A stretch of 13,846 bases of DNA, taken from the NCBI GenBank assembly GCA_016303235.1, contig JAEDMB010000043.1, forward strand, positions 1 through 13,846, in the 5' to 3' direction. Position 1 is the first letter of the stretch. Each line of letters opens with the position of its first letter. Source of the stretch: Oscillospiraceae bacterium. GTDB lineage: Bacteria > Bacillota > Clostridia > Oscillospirales > Ruminococcaceae. The position numbers and the translations under genes were made by a program. The notes beneath the pieces were generated by a model that worked only from the letters and a program-made list of their open reading frames with translations, was not told the origin of the DNA and ran no database searches. Of the stretch, positions 1 to 6,680 are shown in pieces.

Positions 1-2
1 GC

Positions 3-20
3 AAATTCAGGGCTGAATTT
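3..20. repeat. Perfect 8-bp inverted repeat at the window edge
   Basis: AAATTCAG (3-10) and CTGAATTT (13-20) are exact reverse complements separated by GG. The stem is AT-rich and no long T-run follows, so it would be a weak terminator for a gene to the left of the window. It could also be a regulatory palindrome or a hairpin of the decayed insertion element that follows. Its role is unknown. Confidence 0.35.
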
Positions 21-65
21 TACAACGGTCAAAAAAAGCTACTGATTATATTTATTTATATATGT

Positions 66-143
66 AGGGTTGGAACAATCCGAATTTAAGCCTATGGAGA
101 CAGAGGTTACGAAGTCTATGAAGTAGGAATCTCGTCACTTTAG
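66..143 (+). pseudogene. TnpB C-terminal remnant (IS200/IS605 family)
   Basis: One plus-strand frame (66-143) reads RVGTIRI, a stop (TAA, 87-89), then AYGDRGYEVYEVGISSL and TAG. This resembles the usual end of IS200/IS605 TnpB proteins, where an R-V-G-T-x-x-I-x-A-C-G-D stretch follows the zinc finger. Here the cysteine of the ACGD motif is Tyr (TAT, 93-95), a stop falls just before it, and nothing TnpB-like lies upstream of position 66. Only a relic of about 26 codons is left, which cannot be a working nuclease. The match is from memory of the family's tail, not from an alignment. A second frame (46-126) is also open but resembles nothing I know. Confidence 0.6.
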
Positions 144-158
144 TAATGAGAGGTTCAA
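66..158 (+). mobile_element. Decayed IS200/IS605 right end with ωRNA-like hairpin
   Basis: Directly overlapping the end of the TnpB relic is a hairpin: CTCGTCACT (131-139) pairs with AGTAATGAG (142-150) over nine positions, with one C·A mismatch and one G·U pair. It is followed by AGG and TTCAA (154-158). In IS200/IS605 elements the right end carries a subterminal hairpin that TnpA recognises. The same region is the 3' part of the TnpB guide RNA (ωRNA/reRNA), with the flanking DNA as guide. TCAA-type cleavage sites are known in this family. No transposase or left end is visible in the window. The end lies 41 bases before the kinase start, so the insertion formed, or came to lie in, the leader of the triad operon. 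Confidence 0.5.
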
Positions 159-199
159 AAAGCAAGTCAATAAAAATTCTATGGAAGGAGAATTATATA

Positions 200-1549
200 A
201 TGTTAGAACTCAATGCAGGTCAGAGCATAGAAATGGAGTACGGAGGAAGTGCCAAGGTGCTTAAGGTACTCGGAAGCGGTGGACAGGGTATAGTTTATCT
301 TGTCGATTTCGGCGGAGTAAATTATGCACTCAAATGGTATGATGTCAATAAAATTAAAAATCCGCAGGCTTTCAGAAAAAATATTGAAAGAAATATCAAT
401 GACGGAGCTCCGAGTGATAAATTTCTATGGCCTAAATACCTCACAAAACCTATGCCTGACAATGACGGTTTCGGCTACCTTATGGATTTGAGACCGGAGG
501 GATACGATTCATTTGTCGATATACTTAATATGTATAAGCTCGATGTCGACCCCCTCACAGGCAGAGCAAAAAAAATCAGAGTGCAGTTCAGAAGCCTGTT
601 TGCACTGATAACTGCTGTAATCAATATTGTAAATGCTTTCAGACAGCTCCACAGAGCCGGAAAAAGCTATCAGGATTTGAATGACGGCGGATTTTTCATA
701 AACGTTGAAACCGGTGATGTAATGGTCTGCGACTGCGACAATATCGCTCCGGACGGCTATAACTTCGGAATAGGCGGAAAACCAGGATATATGGCTCCCG
801 AAATCGTAAGAGGCGTTGCAAAGCCTGATGTGCAGACCGACAAGTATTCGCTTGCAGTAGTCCTTTTCAAGCTCCTTTTCAGAGGTGACCCTATGGAGGG
901 CGAAAAGGTTATAAAAGATATATGCCTTACCGAAAAATCTGAGCTTAAACATTACGGAAAGGAAACTGTATTTGTTTTTGACCCTAACAACAATACAAAC
1001 AGACCTGTAAGAGGCATTCACGACAATGTTATAAAATTCTGGGGAATATATCCCGAATATATCAGAAAAGCCTTTACATATACTTTCACGGTCGGTATAA
1101 ATGAACCAAGCAAGCGTATTATTGAAAACCAGTGGCAGAAGCTTTTTATAAGACTCAGAAATGAAATAATATCATGCCAGTGCGGAAGAACTACATTCGC
1201 ATCTTCATTCGCCTCAAATCAGGATAACAGTGCATATAAATGTCAGAAATGCGGAACGGAATTTCCGACTCTTGCCTTCAGCAACTGCAATTACAGAACA
1301 CCTGTTTATATCGGAAAAAAATTCTTTGCATGCGAAACTGTTGCCGGTTCTGATGATTTTCATACCATTACCGGAGAAGTCGTTGAAAATAAACTCAAAA
1401 AGGGTATGATGGGTATAAAAAACCTTTCCGGAAATACCTGGAATGTCAAAATGCCTGACGGAAAAATCTATAAAATTGAATCCGGCAGAGGATTCCCTAT
1501 CTGGCAGGGACTTTCTATCGACTTCGGCGGAGTAACCGCACATATATAA
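200..1549 (+). CDS. Divergent Ser/Thr protein kinase with zinc ribbon (TerY-P triad kinase)
   Basis: Predicted cytoplasmic protein kinase of 449 residues. ATG at 200 is chosen because GGAAGGAG (183-190) sits 9 bases before it; the in-frame ATG at 146 lies inside the insertion-element hairpin. Kinase features: glycine loop GSGGQG (25-30), ALK lysine K45, catalytic loop YQD (157-159) in place of HRD, D178 in a DCD motif in place of DFG, APE at 199-201, and D214 in TDKYSLAV. The Asn normally five residues after the catalytic Asp is Gly164, so one metal ligand is missing and activity may be weak or altered. A probable zinc ribbon follows (C326-x-C328, C348-xx-C351), then a beta-rich C-terminal region of about 90 residues. 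It is the first gene of an operon with a vWA protein and a PP2C phosphatase, the TerY-P arrangement, where kinase and phosphatase probably oppose each other. The target is unknown. Confidence 0.85.
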   Translation: MLELNAGQSIEMEYGGSAKVLKVLGSGGQGIVYLVDFGGVNYALKWYDVNKIKNPQAFRKNIERNINDGAPSDKFLWPKYLTKPMPDNDGFGYLMDLRPEGYDSFVDILNMYKLDVDPLTGRAKKIRVQFRSLFALITAVINIVNAFRQLHRAGKSYQDLNDGGFFINVETGDVMVCDCDNIAPDGYNFGIGGKPGYMAPEIVRGVAKPDVQTDKYSLAVVLFKLLFRGDPMEGEKVIKDICLTEKSELKHYGKETVFVFDPNNNTNRPVRGIHDNVIKFWGIYPEYIRKAFTYTFTVGINEPSKRIIENQWQKLFIRLRNEIISCQCGRTTFASSFASNQDNSAYKCQKCGTEFPTLAFSNCNYRTPVYIGKKFFACETVAGSDDFHTITGEVVENKLKKGMMGIKNLSGNTWNVKMPDGKIYKIESGRGFPIWQGLSIDFGGVTAHI

Positions 1550-1590
1550 TTTAAAAAATATTATATCTTATACAGAAAAGGAGTTTTAGT

Positions 1591-2373
1591 ATGAACGATG
1601 AATTTGAAAAATCACTCGATTTCGATGACGACCCGCTGAATGCTATGGGAGTTTCAAGAAAAAGTCTTGTAATATTCTTTCTCATAGATACTTCAGGAAG
1701 TATGAAAGGCACAAAAATGGGCGAACTTAATACGGCTATGGAAGAACTTATGCCCGAAATCAGACGTGTAGGCGAAGCTGATACCGATGTTAAAGTTGCA
1801 GTCCTCACTTTTGCAACACATCTCGCCTGGATGTATCCCGAACCTATTTCAATTGAAGAATTTGAATGGAGCAGACTTTCTCCTGCCGGAATTACAAATA
1901 TGGGTGCTGCTTTTGAAGAACTCGCAATAAGACTTTCAAGAAACAGCTTTTTAAGTTCTCCGTCACTTTCATTTGCACCTGTAATATTCCTTATGACTGA
2001 CGGCTATCCGTCTGATGACTATAAAAGAGGTCTTAAAAAATTAAATGAAAACAGCTGGTATAAGCACGGTCTTAAGGTTGCCCTCGGAATCGGAAAAGAA
2101 GCCAACGATGATATGCTTGCTGAATTCACAGGTACTTCCGATACCGTTGTACACGCATATTCCGGCGGTCAGCTTGCACAGCTTATAAAGAAAATTGCCG
2201 TAACTTCTTCACAGATAGGAAGCAAGAGCATGACTCTTTCTGATGATACAACCGGCGAAATAAGCTTTGAGGACGTTTCAGAAAGCAAGCAGAAACAGCT
2301 CGGCGAACAGATTCAGGAAATCGTCAATTCAGAAGATTATCCCAAGGATATTCCTTTTGATTCAGGCTGGTAA
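1591..2373 (+). CDS. TerY-like von Willebrand factor A domain protein
   Basis: A 260-residue protein that is almost entirely one vWA domain, with no signal peptide, so probably cytoplasmic. The metal-ion-dependent adhesion site looks intact: D33-T-S35-G-S37 at the end of the first strand, T102 in AGITNMGAAF, and D137 in LMTDG. It should therefore bind a divalent metal and use it to hold a partner protein. About 25 acidic residues precede the domain, and a short acidic tail follows it. The length and the kinase and PP2C neighbours fit TerY of tellurite-resistance-related systems, where the vWA protein is thought to scaffold the phosphorylation switch. A good binding site (AAAGGAG, 1577-1583) precedes the ATG. 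It lies 41 bases after the kinase and 41 before the phosphatase. No other Ter gene (TerB, C, D) is present in the window. Confidence 0.88.
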   Translation: MNDEFEKSLDFDDDPLNAMGVSRKSLVIFFLIDTSGSMKGTKMGELNTAMEELMPEIRRVGEADTDVKVAVLTFATHLAWMYPEPISIEEFEWSRLSPAGITNMGAAFEELAIRLSRNSFLSSPSLSFAPVIFLMTDGYPSDDYKRGLKKLNENSWYKHGLKVALGIGKEANDDMLAEFTGTSDTVVHAYSGGQLAQLIKKIAVTSSQIGSKSMTLSDDTTGEISFEDVSESKQKQLGEQIQEIVNSEDYPKDIPFDSGW

Positions 2374-2414
2374 TCTATATATGATTCGCTTGTTTCAGAA
2401 AGGGGGGTGCAGAA

Positions 2415-3371
2415 ATGTTTGACGGGTTTAATTATACCGTACAGGGAGAAAGCCATATTCAAAGCGGGAAAGTTTGTCAGGACTGGTCAGACTTTAAAGC
2501 ACATGAAAAATATGCTGTTGCTGTTGTCGCCGACGGACACGGAAGCAAAAAGCATTTCAGAAGTGATGTGGGTTCAAAGCTTGCGGTAAAGGTAACACTC
2601 AAAACAATAGACAATTTCTATCATAATGCCGATGAATTTGAAAAAAGCTTTGTAAAAAATCCGAAAAAAGTTATCAAAAAAATTCAGAAATATATTATTT
2701 CATACTGGAATAAAGAGGTAAGCTGGTATCACCGCAACAACCCTGTAACCGATGACGAAAAGAAAAATTTTACCAATGATGAATTTAAAGCCATAAAAAT
2801 GGAGTCCATATATGGAACTACTCTTATTGCCGTGGTAATGGGAGAAAATTTCAGTTTTGGAATACAGATAGGCGACGGAAGCCTTGTCGTTCTGGAGGAC
2901 GACTGCGAAACGGGAATGCCTATTGACGGTGACGAAAATCCTGCAAACCTGACAGCGTCAATGTGCAACTCAAACGCAATAGATATGTTTAATCTTTTTT
3001 ATACCTTCAACAAACCGCTTGCTATGTTCGTTTCAACAGACGGACTTTATACGTCATTCGGAAGTGCAGAGGATTTTCTCGATTATCATACAATTATTGC
3101 AGGTCAGTTTAATGATATTAGTGAATTTAAGGAAATAGTATTGAGAAATCTGACCAAAAGAACAAAATACGGTACTCAGGACGATATTTCTTTTTCATGC
3201 GTGTTTGACAAGGAGCTTATAGATGAAAATCTTTCAGCTATAAGAAATCAGATTCAGGTGAACAACAGCCGTGCTGCTATGCGTAAGGCTGAACACGCTG
3301 CAAGAATTAAAAAAATGAAAGCCAAACAGGCTATGCTCAGACAACAGCGTGAGGAAGAAGAACAGCAATAA
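2415..3371 (+). CDS. PP2C-family Ser/Thr protein phosphatase
   Basis: A 318-residue metal-dependent protein phosphatase, predicted cytoplasmic. PP2C motifs appear in order: QD at 22-23, the metal-binding DGHG at 40-43, YGTTLIAVV at 133-141 (usually GSTA), IGDG at 152-155, STDG at 207-210 and DDIS at 256-259. All the main acidic metal ligands appear present. Residues 280-318 form a highly charged K/R/E/Q helix, probably a coiled coil, beyond the catalytic domain; it could be a docking arm for the vWA protein or kinase. It would reverse the action of the kinase two genes upstream. The start at 2415 follows AGGGGGG (2401-2407). The stop codon overlaps the AAGGAG of the next gene, which indicates one transcript. 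Confidence 0.88.
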   Translation: MFDGFNYTVQGESHIQSGKVCQDWSDFKAHEKYAVAVVADGHGSKKHFRSDVGSKLAVKVTLKTIDNFYHNADEFEKSFVKNPKKVIKKIQKYIISYWNKEVSWYHRNNPVTDDEKKNFTNDEFKAIKMESIYGTTLIAVVMGENFSFGIQIGDGSLVVLEDDCETGMPIDGDENPANLTASMCNSNAIDMFNLFYTFNKPLAMFVSTDGLYTSFGSAEDFLDYHTIIAGQFNDISEFKEIVLRNLTKRTKYGTQDDISFSCVFDKELIDENLSAIRNQIQVNNSRAAMRKAEHAARIKKMKAKQAMLRQQREEEEQQ

Positions 3372-3385
3372 GGAGATTTAAAAAA

Positions 3386-4318
3386 ATGGAATCAAAATCA
3401 AATAAAACGTCACAGATTGTATATCTTATTATTGGTTTAATTGTATTTATAGCAATAACCGGAATACAGACAAAACTTACAAAAAGCGGAAATTCCCAGT
3501 TTAACGGTGTATTTGCACAGCTTCAGGTTATTATATCCACTCTGCTTGTAATACTCTCACGCAAAAAGGGATTTATTGCAGGCGTAATTATCAATCTTCT
3601 TTCAATTCTGCCTGTTGCTATGCAGATTATCAGAACAAAAAATATGGAACCGCTTCCGGGACTTGTAATTCCTGTCTGCACAGTAATTACAATCTCAATT
3701 ATCTACATATTCTCAAGCAAGACAAGAAAAATGCATGCCGAACTTACTGAAAGCTATAACCAGATTGTCGAAGCCAACAGAGTTATGAAAGACAAGGACG
3801 AAAAACTTACTTATCTTGCTTATTATGACGTTCTCACAAATATGCCGAACAGACAGCTTTTTATCGACAAGCTTGAGGAAAATATCGCAAATGATACAAT
3901 GTTTGCTGTCATATATGCCGATATAGACGACTTCAAGAAAATAAACGATACTCACGGACATAATGCCGGTGATGCTATGCTCTGCACATTCGCCGAAAGA
4001 TTCCGCAGTTTCTGCGGTGAAAGGGATTTTGCCGGAAGAATAGGCGGTGACGAATTTGCAGTAATCCTCAAGGGAAATTATTCTGACCTCGAAGTAAATG
4101 ACTATATAAACAGACTCAGAAGCATTATTTCTGAACCGGTTGCAATAAACGGTGCATTGTTCCATCTTACAATGAGTTACGGAGTCGCATTCTTCCCTAT
4201 GGACGGACGCACTTCAGAAGATATATTCAAGTGTATTGATATAGCAATGTTCAACGCAAAGGCAGGCGGAAAAGACAGACCTTGTTTCTATAACAGACTT
4301 CAGCAGACTGCCAGATAA
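3386..4318 (+). CDS. Membrane-bound diguanylate cyclase (GGDEF domain)
   Basis: A 310-residue enzyme that should make cyclic-di-GMP from two GTP. The N-terminal third has about four hydrophobic segments (roughly 11-28, 42-58, 63-82 and 91-110) with few charged loops, followed by a charged linker helix (112-142). The GGDEF domain spans 145-305: DVLTNMPNR (148-156), ADIDDFKKIND (178-188), the intact signature GGDEF (220-224), and SYGVAFFP (264-271). The metal-binding Asp and the active-site loop are both present, so it looks catalytically competent. The inhibitory I-site RxxD that normally ends five residues before GGDEF reads GERD (211-214), so product feedback is probably lost. Only 14 bases separate it from the phosphatase gene, and AAGGAG (3370-3375) precedes the ATG. 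It is the last gene before a terminator, so it belongs to the triad operon. No EAL phosphodiesterase is nearby. Confidence 0.9.
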   Translation: MESKSNKTSQIVYLIIGLIVFIAITGIQTKLTKSGNSQFNGVFAQLQVIISTLLVILSRKKGFIAGVIINLLSILPVAMQIIRTKNMEPLPGLVIPVCTVITISIIYIFSSKTRKMHAELTESYNQIVEANRVMKDKDEKLTYLAYYDVLTNMPNRQLFIDKLEENIANDTMFAVIYADIDDFKKINDTHGHNAGDAMLCTFAERFRSFCGERDFAGRIGGDEFAVILKGNYSDLEVNDYINRLRSIISEPVAINGALFHLTMSYGVAFFPMDGRTSEDIFKCIDIAMFNAKAGGKDRPCFYNRLQQTAR

Positions 4319-4337
4319 TTTCAGACACAATCAGGCG

Positions 4338-4356
4338 GGCGGAAAGTCCGCCTTTT
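4338..4356 (+). terminator. Rho-independent terminator of the triad operon
   Basis: GGCGGA (4338-4343) and TCCGCC (4347-4352) form a 6-bp GC-rich stem with an AAG loop, followed by TTTT (4353-4356). It lies 20 bases after the diguanylate cyclase stop and closes the kinase-vWA-PP2C-cyclase operon. The downstream gene would then need its own promoter in about 45 bases, or read-through. Confidence 0.8.
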
Positions 4357-4400
4357 GACCAGTTTTATGTTAATCTTATTTTGAAAGGAAGTAAAGCTAA

Positions 4401-5651
4401 ATGGATTTGCAGGAAATGTATAATACCGCTGTGGGTATTATTGAAAATCTCAGAACAGCCGGCGGAAACTATTCTGTATCTGAAAATTCATCAGTTTGTG
4501 TTCTTGTTACCGCAAGCGGACGGGTATATTCCGGACTTACCGGCACAGCTTTGGAAAACGGTGTTGTAAAGAATACCTGTCCCGAATATAATGCCATTGT
4601 ATCTATGATGACTGACGGCGAAAGACGCATTGCAAAAATGATGACTGTTATGTTCAGAAACGGCGAAGTAGTTCTCCCCTGCGAAGAATGCAGAAACATT
4701 ATTTTCCGTATGGACAGCGAAAACTGCAACTGTGAAATAGCTGTATCAAAAAGCGGTACTATTAAGCTCGGAGTGCTTATGCCTAACAGCAGATTTCCAC
4801 AGCCTCAGCCGGTTCAGCAGTCAGTAAATAATTTTACTCCGCCCCCCGCTGTGCCTCCGGTTAATGATTCAGAAAGTTCTTCGGATTTTAATGATTTCGG
4901 CTTTGAAATGGAAGAAACTCCGAAAAGCAACAGTGTTTTTTCCGCTCCTGAAAAATTTAAAGTTGAAACAGCTGGTTCAGGCAACAGCTCCGATGATTTC
5001 GGATTTGAAAAAGCAAATTCATCATCTGTTGACTATGTAACAAATGTTACGGCTGATGAGGATAACCCTTTCTATGAACCGGAAATCAAAAGCGAAAAAA
5101 GCAATATCGTAAGGGACGGAAATATAGAATTTGAAATGTATGACCCGAATAAGCCCGAAAGGATTCCAAAACCAAAGGCTTTGAATAAGGCTCCCGTTTC
5201 ATCTCTTAATTCCGGAACAGGTAGTTCAACTCCGGAACAGGGCAGTTATTATAATAATACATATGATACCGGAGTTTCACAGTATAATAGCTTTTCATCA
5301 GGCTATACAAGTGCAAATAATGAACAGTATCAGTCACCGTATCATCAGAAAAGCAAGAATATAATAAATTCCGGAACATCTTCATCATCATATTACTATT
5401 CGCAGATGTCATCATCGGTTTCAACAGGTGATTCCGGAAATTCAATATACAAGCAGAAACTCGACAATCTTCTTGGAAACAATGCAAACAGCAGTTCCCA
5501 GACAACAGCATCATCTTCTGAACCTGCTCCCGAACCAAAGCCCGAAAAACCTCTTTCAAAGCTTGAAATGATGAAATCGGCGAAGGAGAAAAAAAGGCTT
5601 GCAAAAATAGATGCAAAATTTCAGAAGAAAATCAAGAAAAAAGGCTATTGA
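4401..5651 (+). CDS. Cytidine-deaminase-like zinc domain with long disordered tail
   Basis: A 416-residue protein of unknown function. Residues 1-128 look like a cytidine/blasticidin-deaminase fold: strand VCVLVTASGRVYSG (32-45), then C60-P-E62 and P93-C94-E-E-C97. These match the HAE/CAE and PCxxC motifs that bind zinc and supply the catalytic glutamate. The 34-residue gap between the first two cysteines equals that in typical small cytidine deaminases. Residues 130-380 are low-complexity, rich in Ser, Asn, Pro, Gln and Tyr, with two DFGFE repeats (165-169 and 199-203) and Tyr/Ser-rich stretches (280-340). The tail ends in a Lys-rich helix (387-415). No signal peptide or membrane segment is seen. 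GGAAG at 4387-4391 precedes the ATG. The substrate could be a free nucleoside, a nucleic acid base or none. The gene lies just beyond the triad operon terminator, and whether it works with it is open. Confidence 0.7.
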   Translation: MDLQEMYNTAVGIIENLRTAGGNYSVSENSSVCVLVTASGRVYSGLTGTALENGVVKNTCPEYNAIVSMMTDGERRIAKMMTVMFRNGEVVLPCEECRNIIFRMDSENCNCEIAVSKSGTIKLGVLMPNSRFPQPQPVQQSVNNFTPPPAVPPVNDSESSSDFNDFGFEMEETPKSNSVFSAPEKFKVETAGSGNSSDDFGFEKANSSSVDYVTNVTADEDNPFYEPEIKSEKSNIVRDGNIEFEMYDPNKPERIPKPKALNKAPVSSLNSGTGSSTPEQGSYYNNTYDTGVSQYNSFSSGYTSANNEQYQSPYHQKSKNIINSGTSSSSYYYSQMSSSVSTGDSGNSIYKQKLDNLLGNNANSSSQTTASSSEPAPEPKPEKPLSKLEMMKSAKEKKRLAKIDAKFQKKIKKKGY

Positions 5652-5667
5652 TTACAGCAATTTTTCA

Positions 5668-5698
5668 AAGGCGGTTTTTATACCGCCTTATATTTTTT
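5668..5698 (+). terminator. Terminator after the deaminase-like gene
   Basis: AAGGCGGT (5668-5675) pairs exactly with ACCGCCTT (5682-5689) around a TTTTAT loop, followed by ATATTTTTT. It is a good plus-strand terminator. On the minus strand the hairpin is followed by TTTGAAAAATT, so it may also weakly end the convergent small genes, whose stop codon lies inside the stem. Confidence 0.8.
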
Positions 5699-5867
5699 CA
5701 GAGAGCCTGAATGTTGTTTCATCAGAAAGATGCAGTCTGCGTATTTCGCTGTCATTAAGTTTTTTCTTAAGTTCTCTTACAGTCTGCTGAAGATGTTTTC
5801 TGTTGCAGGATTTTGCACACTTTTCAGCATATGTAATAAGCAGAACTGCTACATCATATTCGTTCAT
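5688..5867 (-). CDS. Small hypothetical protein, 59 aa
   Basis: An unrecognised 59-residue protein starting MNEYDVAVLL. The ATG at 5867 has AAAGGAG (complement of 5876-5882) 8 bases upstream, a much better start than the longer open frame reaching back to 6056. It begins with a short mixed helix containing two Cys (17 and 21), followed by a strongly basic amphipathic helix (RKHLQQTVRELKKKL, 23-37) and a charged C-terminus. It overlaps the end of the upstream minus-strand gene by 14 bases, so the two are translationally linked. It could bind nucleic acid or a partner protein, but nothing in the sequence settles this. Confidence 0.6.
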   Translation of the reverse strand: MNEYDVAVLLITYAEKCAKSCNRKHLQQTVRELKKKLNDSEIRRLHLSDETTFRLSEKI

Positions 5868-6111
5868 AGCTGTAACTCCTTTCAGTTGTTTTTTCAGAAA
5901 TGCAAAGCGTATCCGATGAAAAGTATGCAACATACCAGTTAAGATATCTGCAGTACTGCGGATTTTCAAGGCAGATGTCGAAAAATTCGGAAATTTTTCC
6001 GGTAAATATACAGTTGTTTTCGGAATCACAGAGTTTAAATACATTGCAGTCGTCAATATTAAGCAGAATGAATTTTTTAAGAATCAGCGGTGATTCAGGA
6101 TTAAAACTCAT
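5854..6111 (-). CDS. Small hypothetical protein, 85 aa
   Basis: An unrecognised 85-residue protein, MSFNPESPLILKKF onward. The ATG at 6111 is preceded by AGAAAGGA (complement of 6121-6128) at a 9-base spacing, which makes it a better start than the ATG at 6180. The composition suggests a compact alpha/beta fold with short strands (ILLNID, VFKLCD, CIFTGK) and aromatic-rich segments (YCRYLNWYVAYF, 53-64). There are five cysteines and no signal peptide or membrane segment. It is the first gene of a two-gene minus-strand unit, divergent from the XRE regulator at 6267, which may control it. A possible minus-strand promoter (TTGTCG at 6180-6175 with an AT-rich -10 near 6157-6152) is weak. Confidence 0.6.
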   Translation of the reverse strand: MSFNPESPLILKKFILLNIDDCNVFKLCDSENNCIFTGKISEFFDICLENPQYCRYLNWYVAYFSSDTLCISEKTTERSYSYERI

Positions 6112-6129
6112 AAAACTCAGTCCTTTCTG

Positions 6130-6158
6130 TTTACTTTTATTTTTTTTTATGATATAAT
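6130..6158 (+). promoter_or_regulatory. Predicted sigma-A promoter of the XRE regulator
   Basis: TTTACT (6130-6135) and a perfect TATAAT (6153-6158) are separated by 17 bases. Transcription would start near 6165 and leave a leader of about 100 bases before the GTG at 6267. The elements lie immediately upstream of the divergent small genes, so any repressor binding here could affect both directions. Confidence 0.55.
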
Positions 6159-6212
6159 GATTGAAAAAGGAATACGACAAAATATTGCCTTTATTTACAT
6201 TGTATACCTGAA

Positions 6213-6252
6213 TAACGAATATGTCAACAGGAAAATACCGATTTAACGAATA
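6213..6252 (+). repeat. Direct repeat TAACGAATA before the XRE gene
   Basis: TAACGAATA occurs at 6213-6221 and again at 6244-6252, 31 bases apart start to start, or about three helical turns, with the second copy abutting the ribosome binding site. This same-face arrangement suits a small helix-turn-helix dimer, so autoregulation by the adjacent regulator is plausible. The repeat is short and could be chance. Confidence 0.35.
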
Positions 6253-6266
6253 AGGAGTGAATTTTT

Positions 6267-6674
6267 GTGAATTTTAACCAAAGAATTGCATATCTTCTTA
6301 AGGAAAAAAAATGTTCACAGGCTGACCTCGCAAAATCTGTCGGAGTAAAGCCCAATACGGTAAGCGACTGGATAAATAAGGGGACAAGCCCTAAAGTAGA
6401 ACATATCTATGCAATTGCACAGTATTTCGATGTATCTATTGATTATCTCTTTTACGGGAAGGAAAATTCAAACAGTATATTAAATTCAAATATAGGTGCA
6501 ATAGGGACAAATTCAAGCGGAACGGTCAATATTCACAGCGATGACCAGAAATCAGAATTTGACGAAATTTCAAAAGAAATTACAAGAATTATAAAGGGAC
6601 TTCCTTTGAAAGAGCGTTCAAGACTTCTGACTTTGATATATGAATTTGAGGAACGCTGTTGTAGTAATGATTAA
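6267..6674 (+). CDS. Cro/CI-type (XRE) helix-turn-helix regulator
   Basis: A 135-residue DNA-binding regulator. Residues 5-62 are a classic HTH_3 domain: ADLAKSVGVKPNTVSDWI (19-36) contains the helix-turn-helix, and the domain ends with the frequent FDVSIDYLFYG (54-64). A Asn/Ser/Gly-rich linker (66-92) leads to a charged C-terminal helical region (97-131), probably for dimerisation. Translation starts at GTG (6267), with AAGGAG (6252-6257) 9 bases upstream. It is divergent from two small genes of unknown function and convergent with the TetR gene, sharing a terminator with it. Proteins of this type serve both as phage-like repressors and as chromosomal regulators; no phage genes are seen here. 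Confidence 0.9.
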   Translation: MNFNQRIAYLLKEKKCSQADLAKSVGVKPNTVSDWINKGTSPKVEHIYAIAQYFDVSIDYLFYGKENSNSILNSNIGAIGTNSSGTVNIHSDDQKSEFDEISKEITRIIKGLPLKERSRLLTLIYEFEERCCSND

Positions 6675-6680
6675 AAAATA

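Noticed and set aside
46..126. Second open frame through the TnpB relic (LYLFIYVGLEQSEF onward)
   Set aside because: It shows no family resemblance. The neighbouring frame matches the TnpB tail despite its stop codon.
146..199. In-frame upstream ATG for the kinase gene at 146
   Set aside because: It lies in the insertion-element hairpin, has no ribosome binding site, and would add residues unlike a kinase. ATG 200 has GGAAGGAG at good spacing.
509..1021. 170-residue minus-strand open frame inside the kinase gene
   Set aside because: It is antisense to a well-supported kinase, with no ribosome binding site or recognisable domain.
3713..4165. 150-residue minus-strand open frame inside the cyclase gene
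   Set aside because: It is opposite a conserved GGDEF domain; Cys/Ile-rich composition is typical of a complement-strand shadow.
5730..6157. Plus-strand open frames in the 5.7-6.2 kb gap
   Set aside because: They lack ribosome binding sites, whereas both minus-strand genes here have well-spaced AAAGGA(G) sites and overlapping-operon structure.
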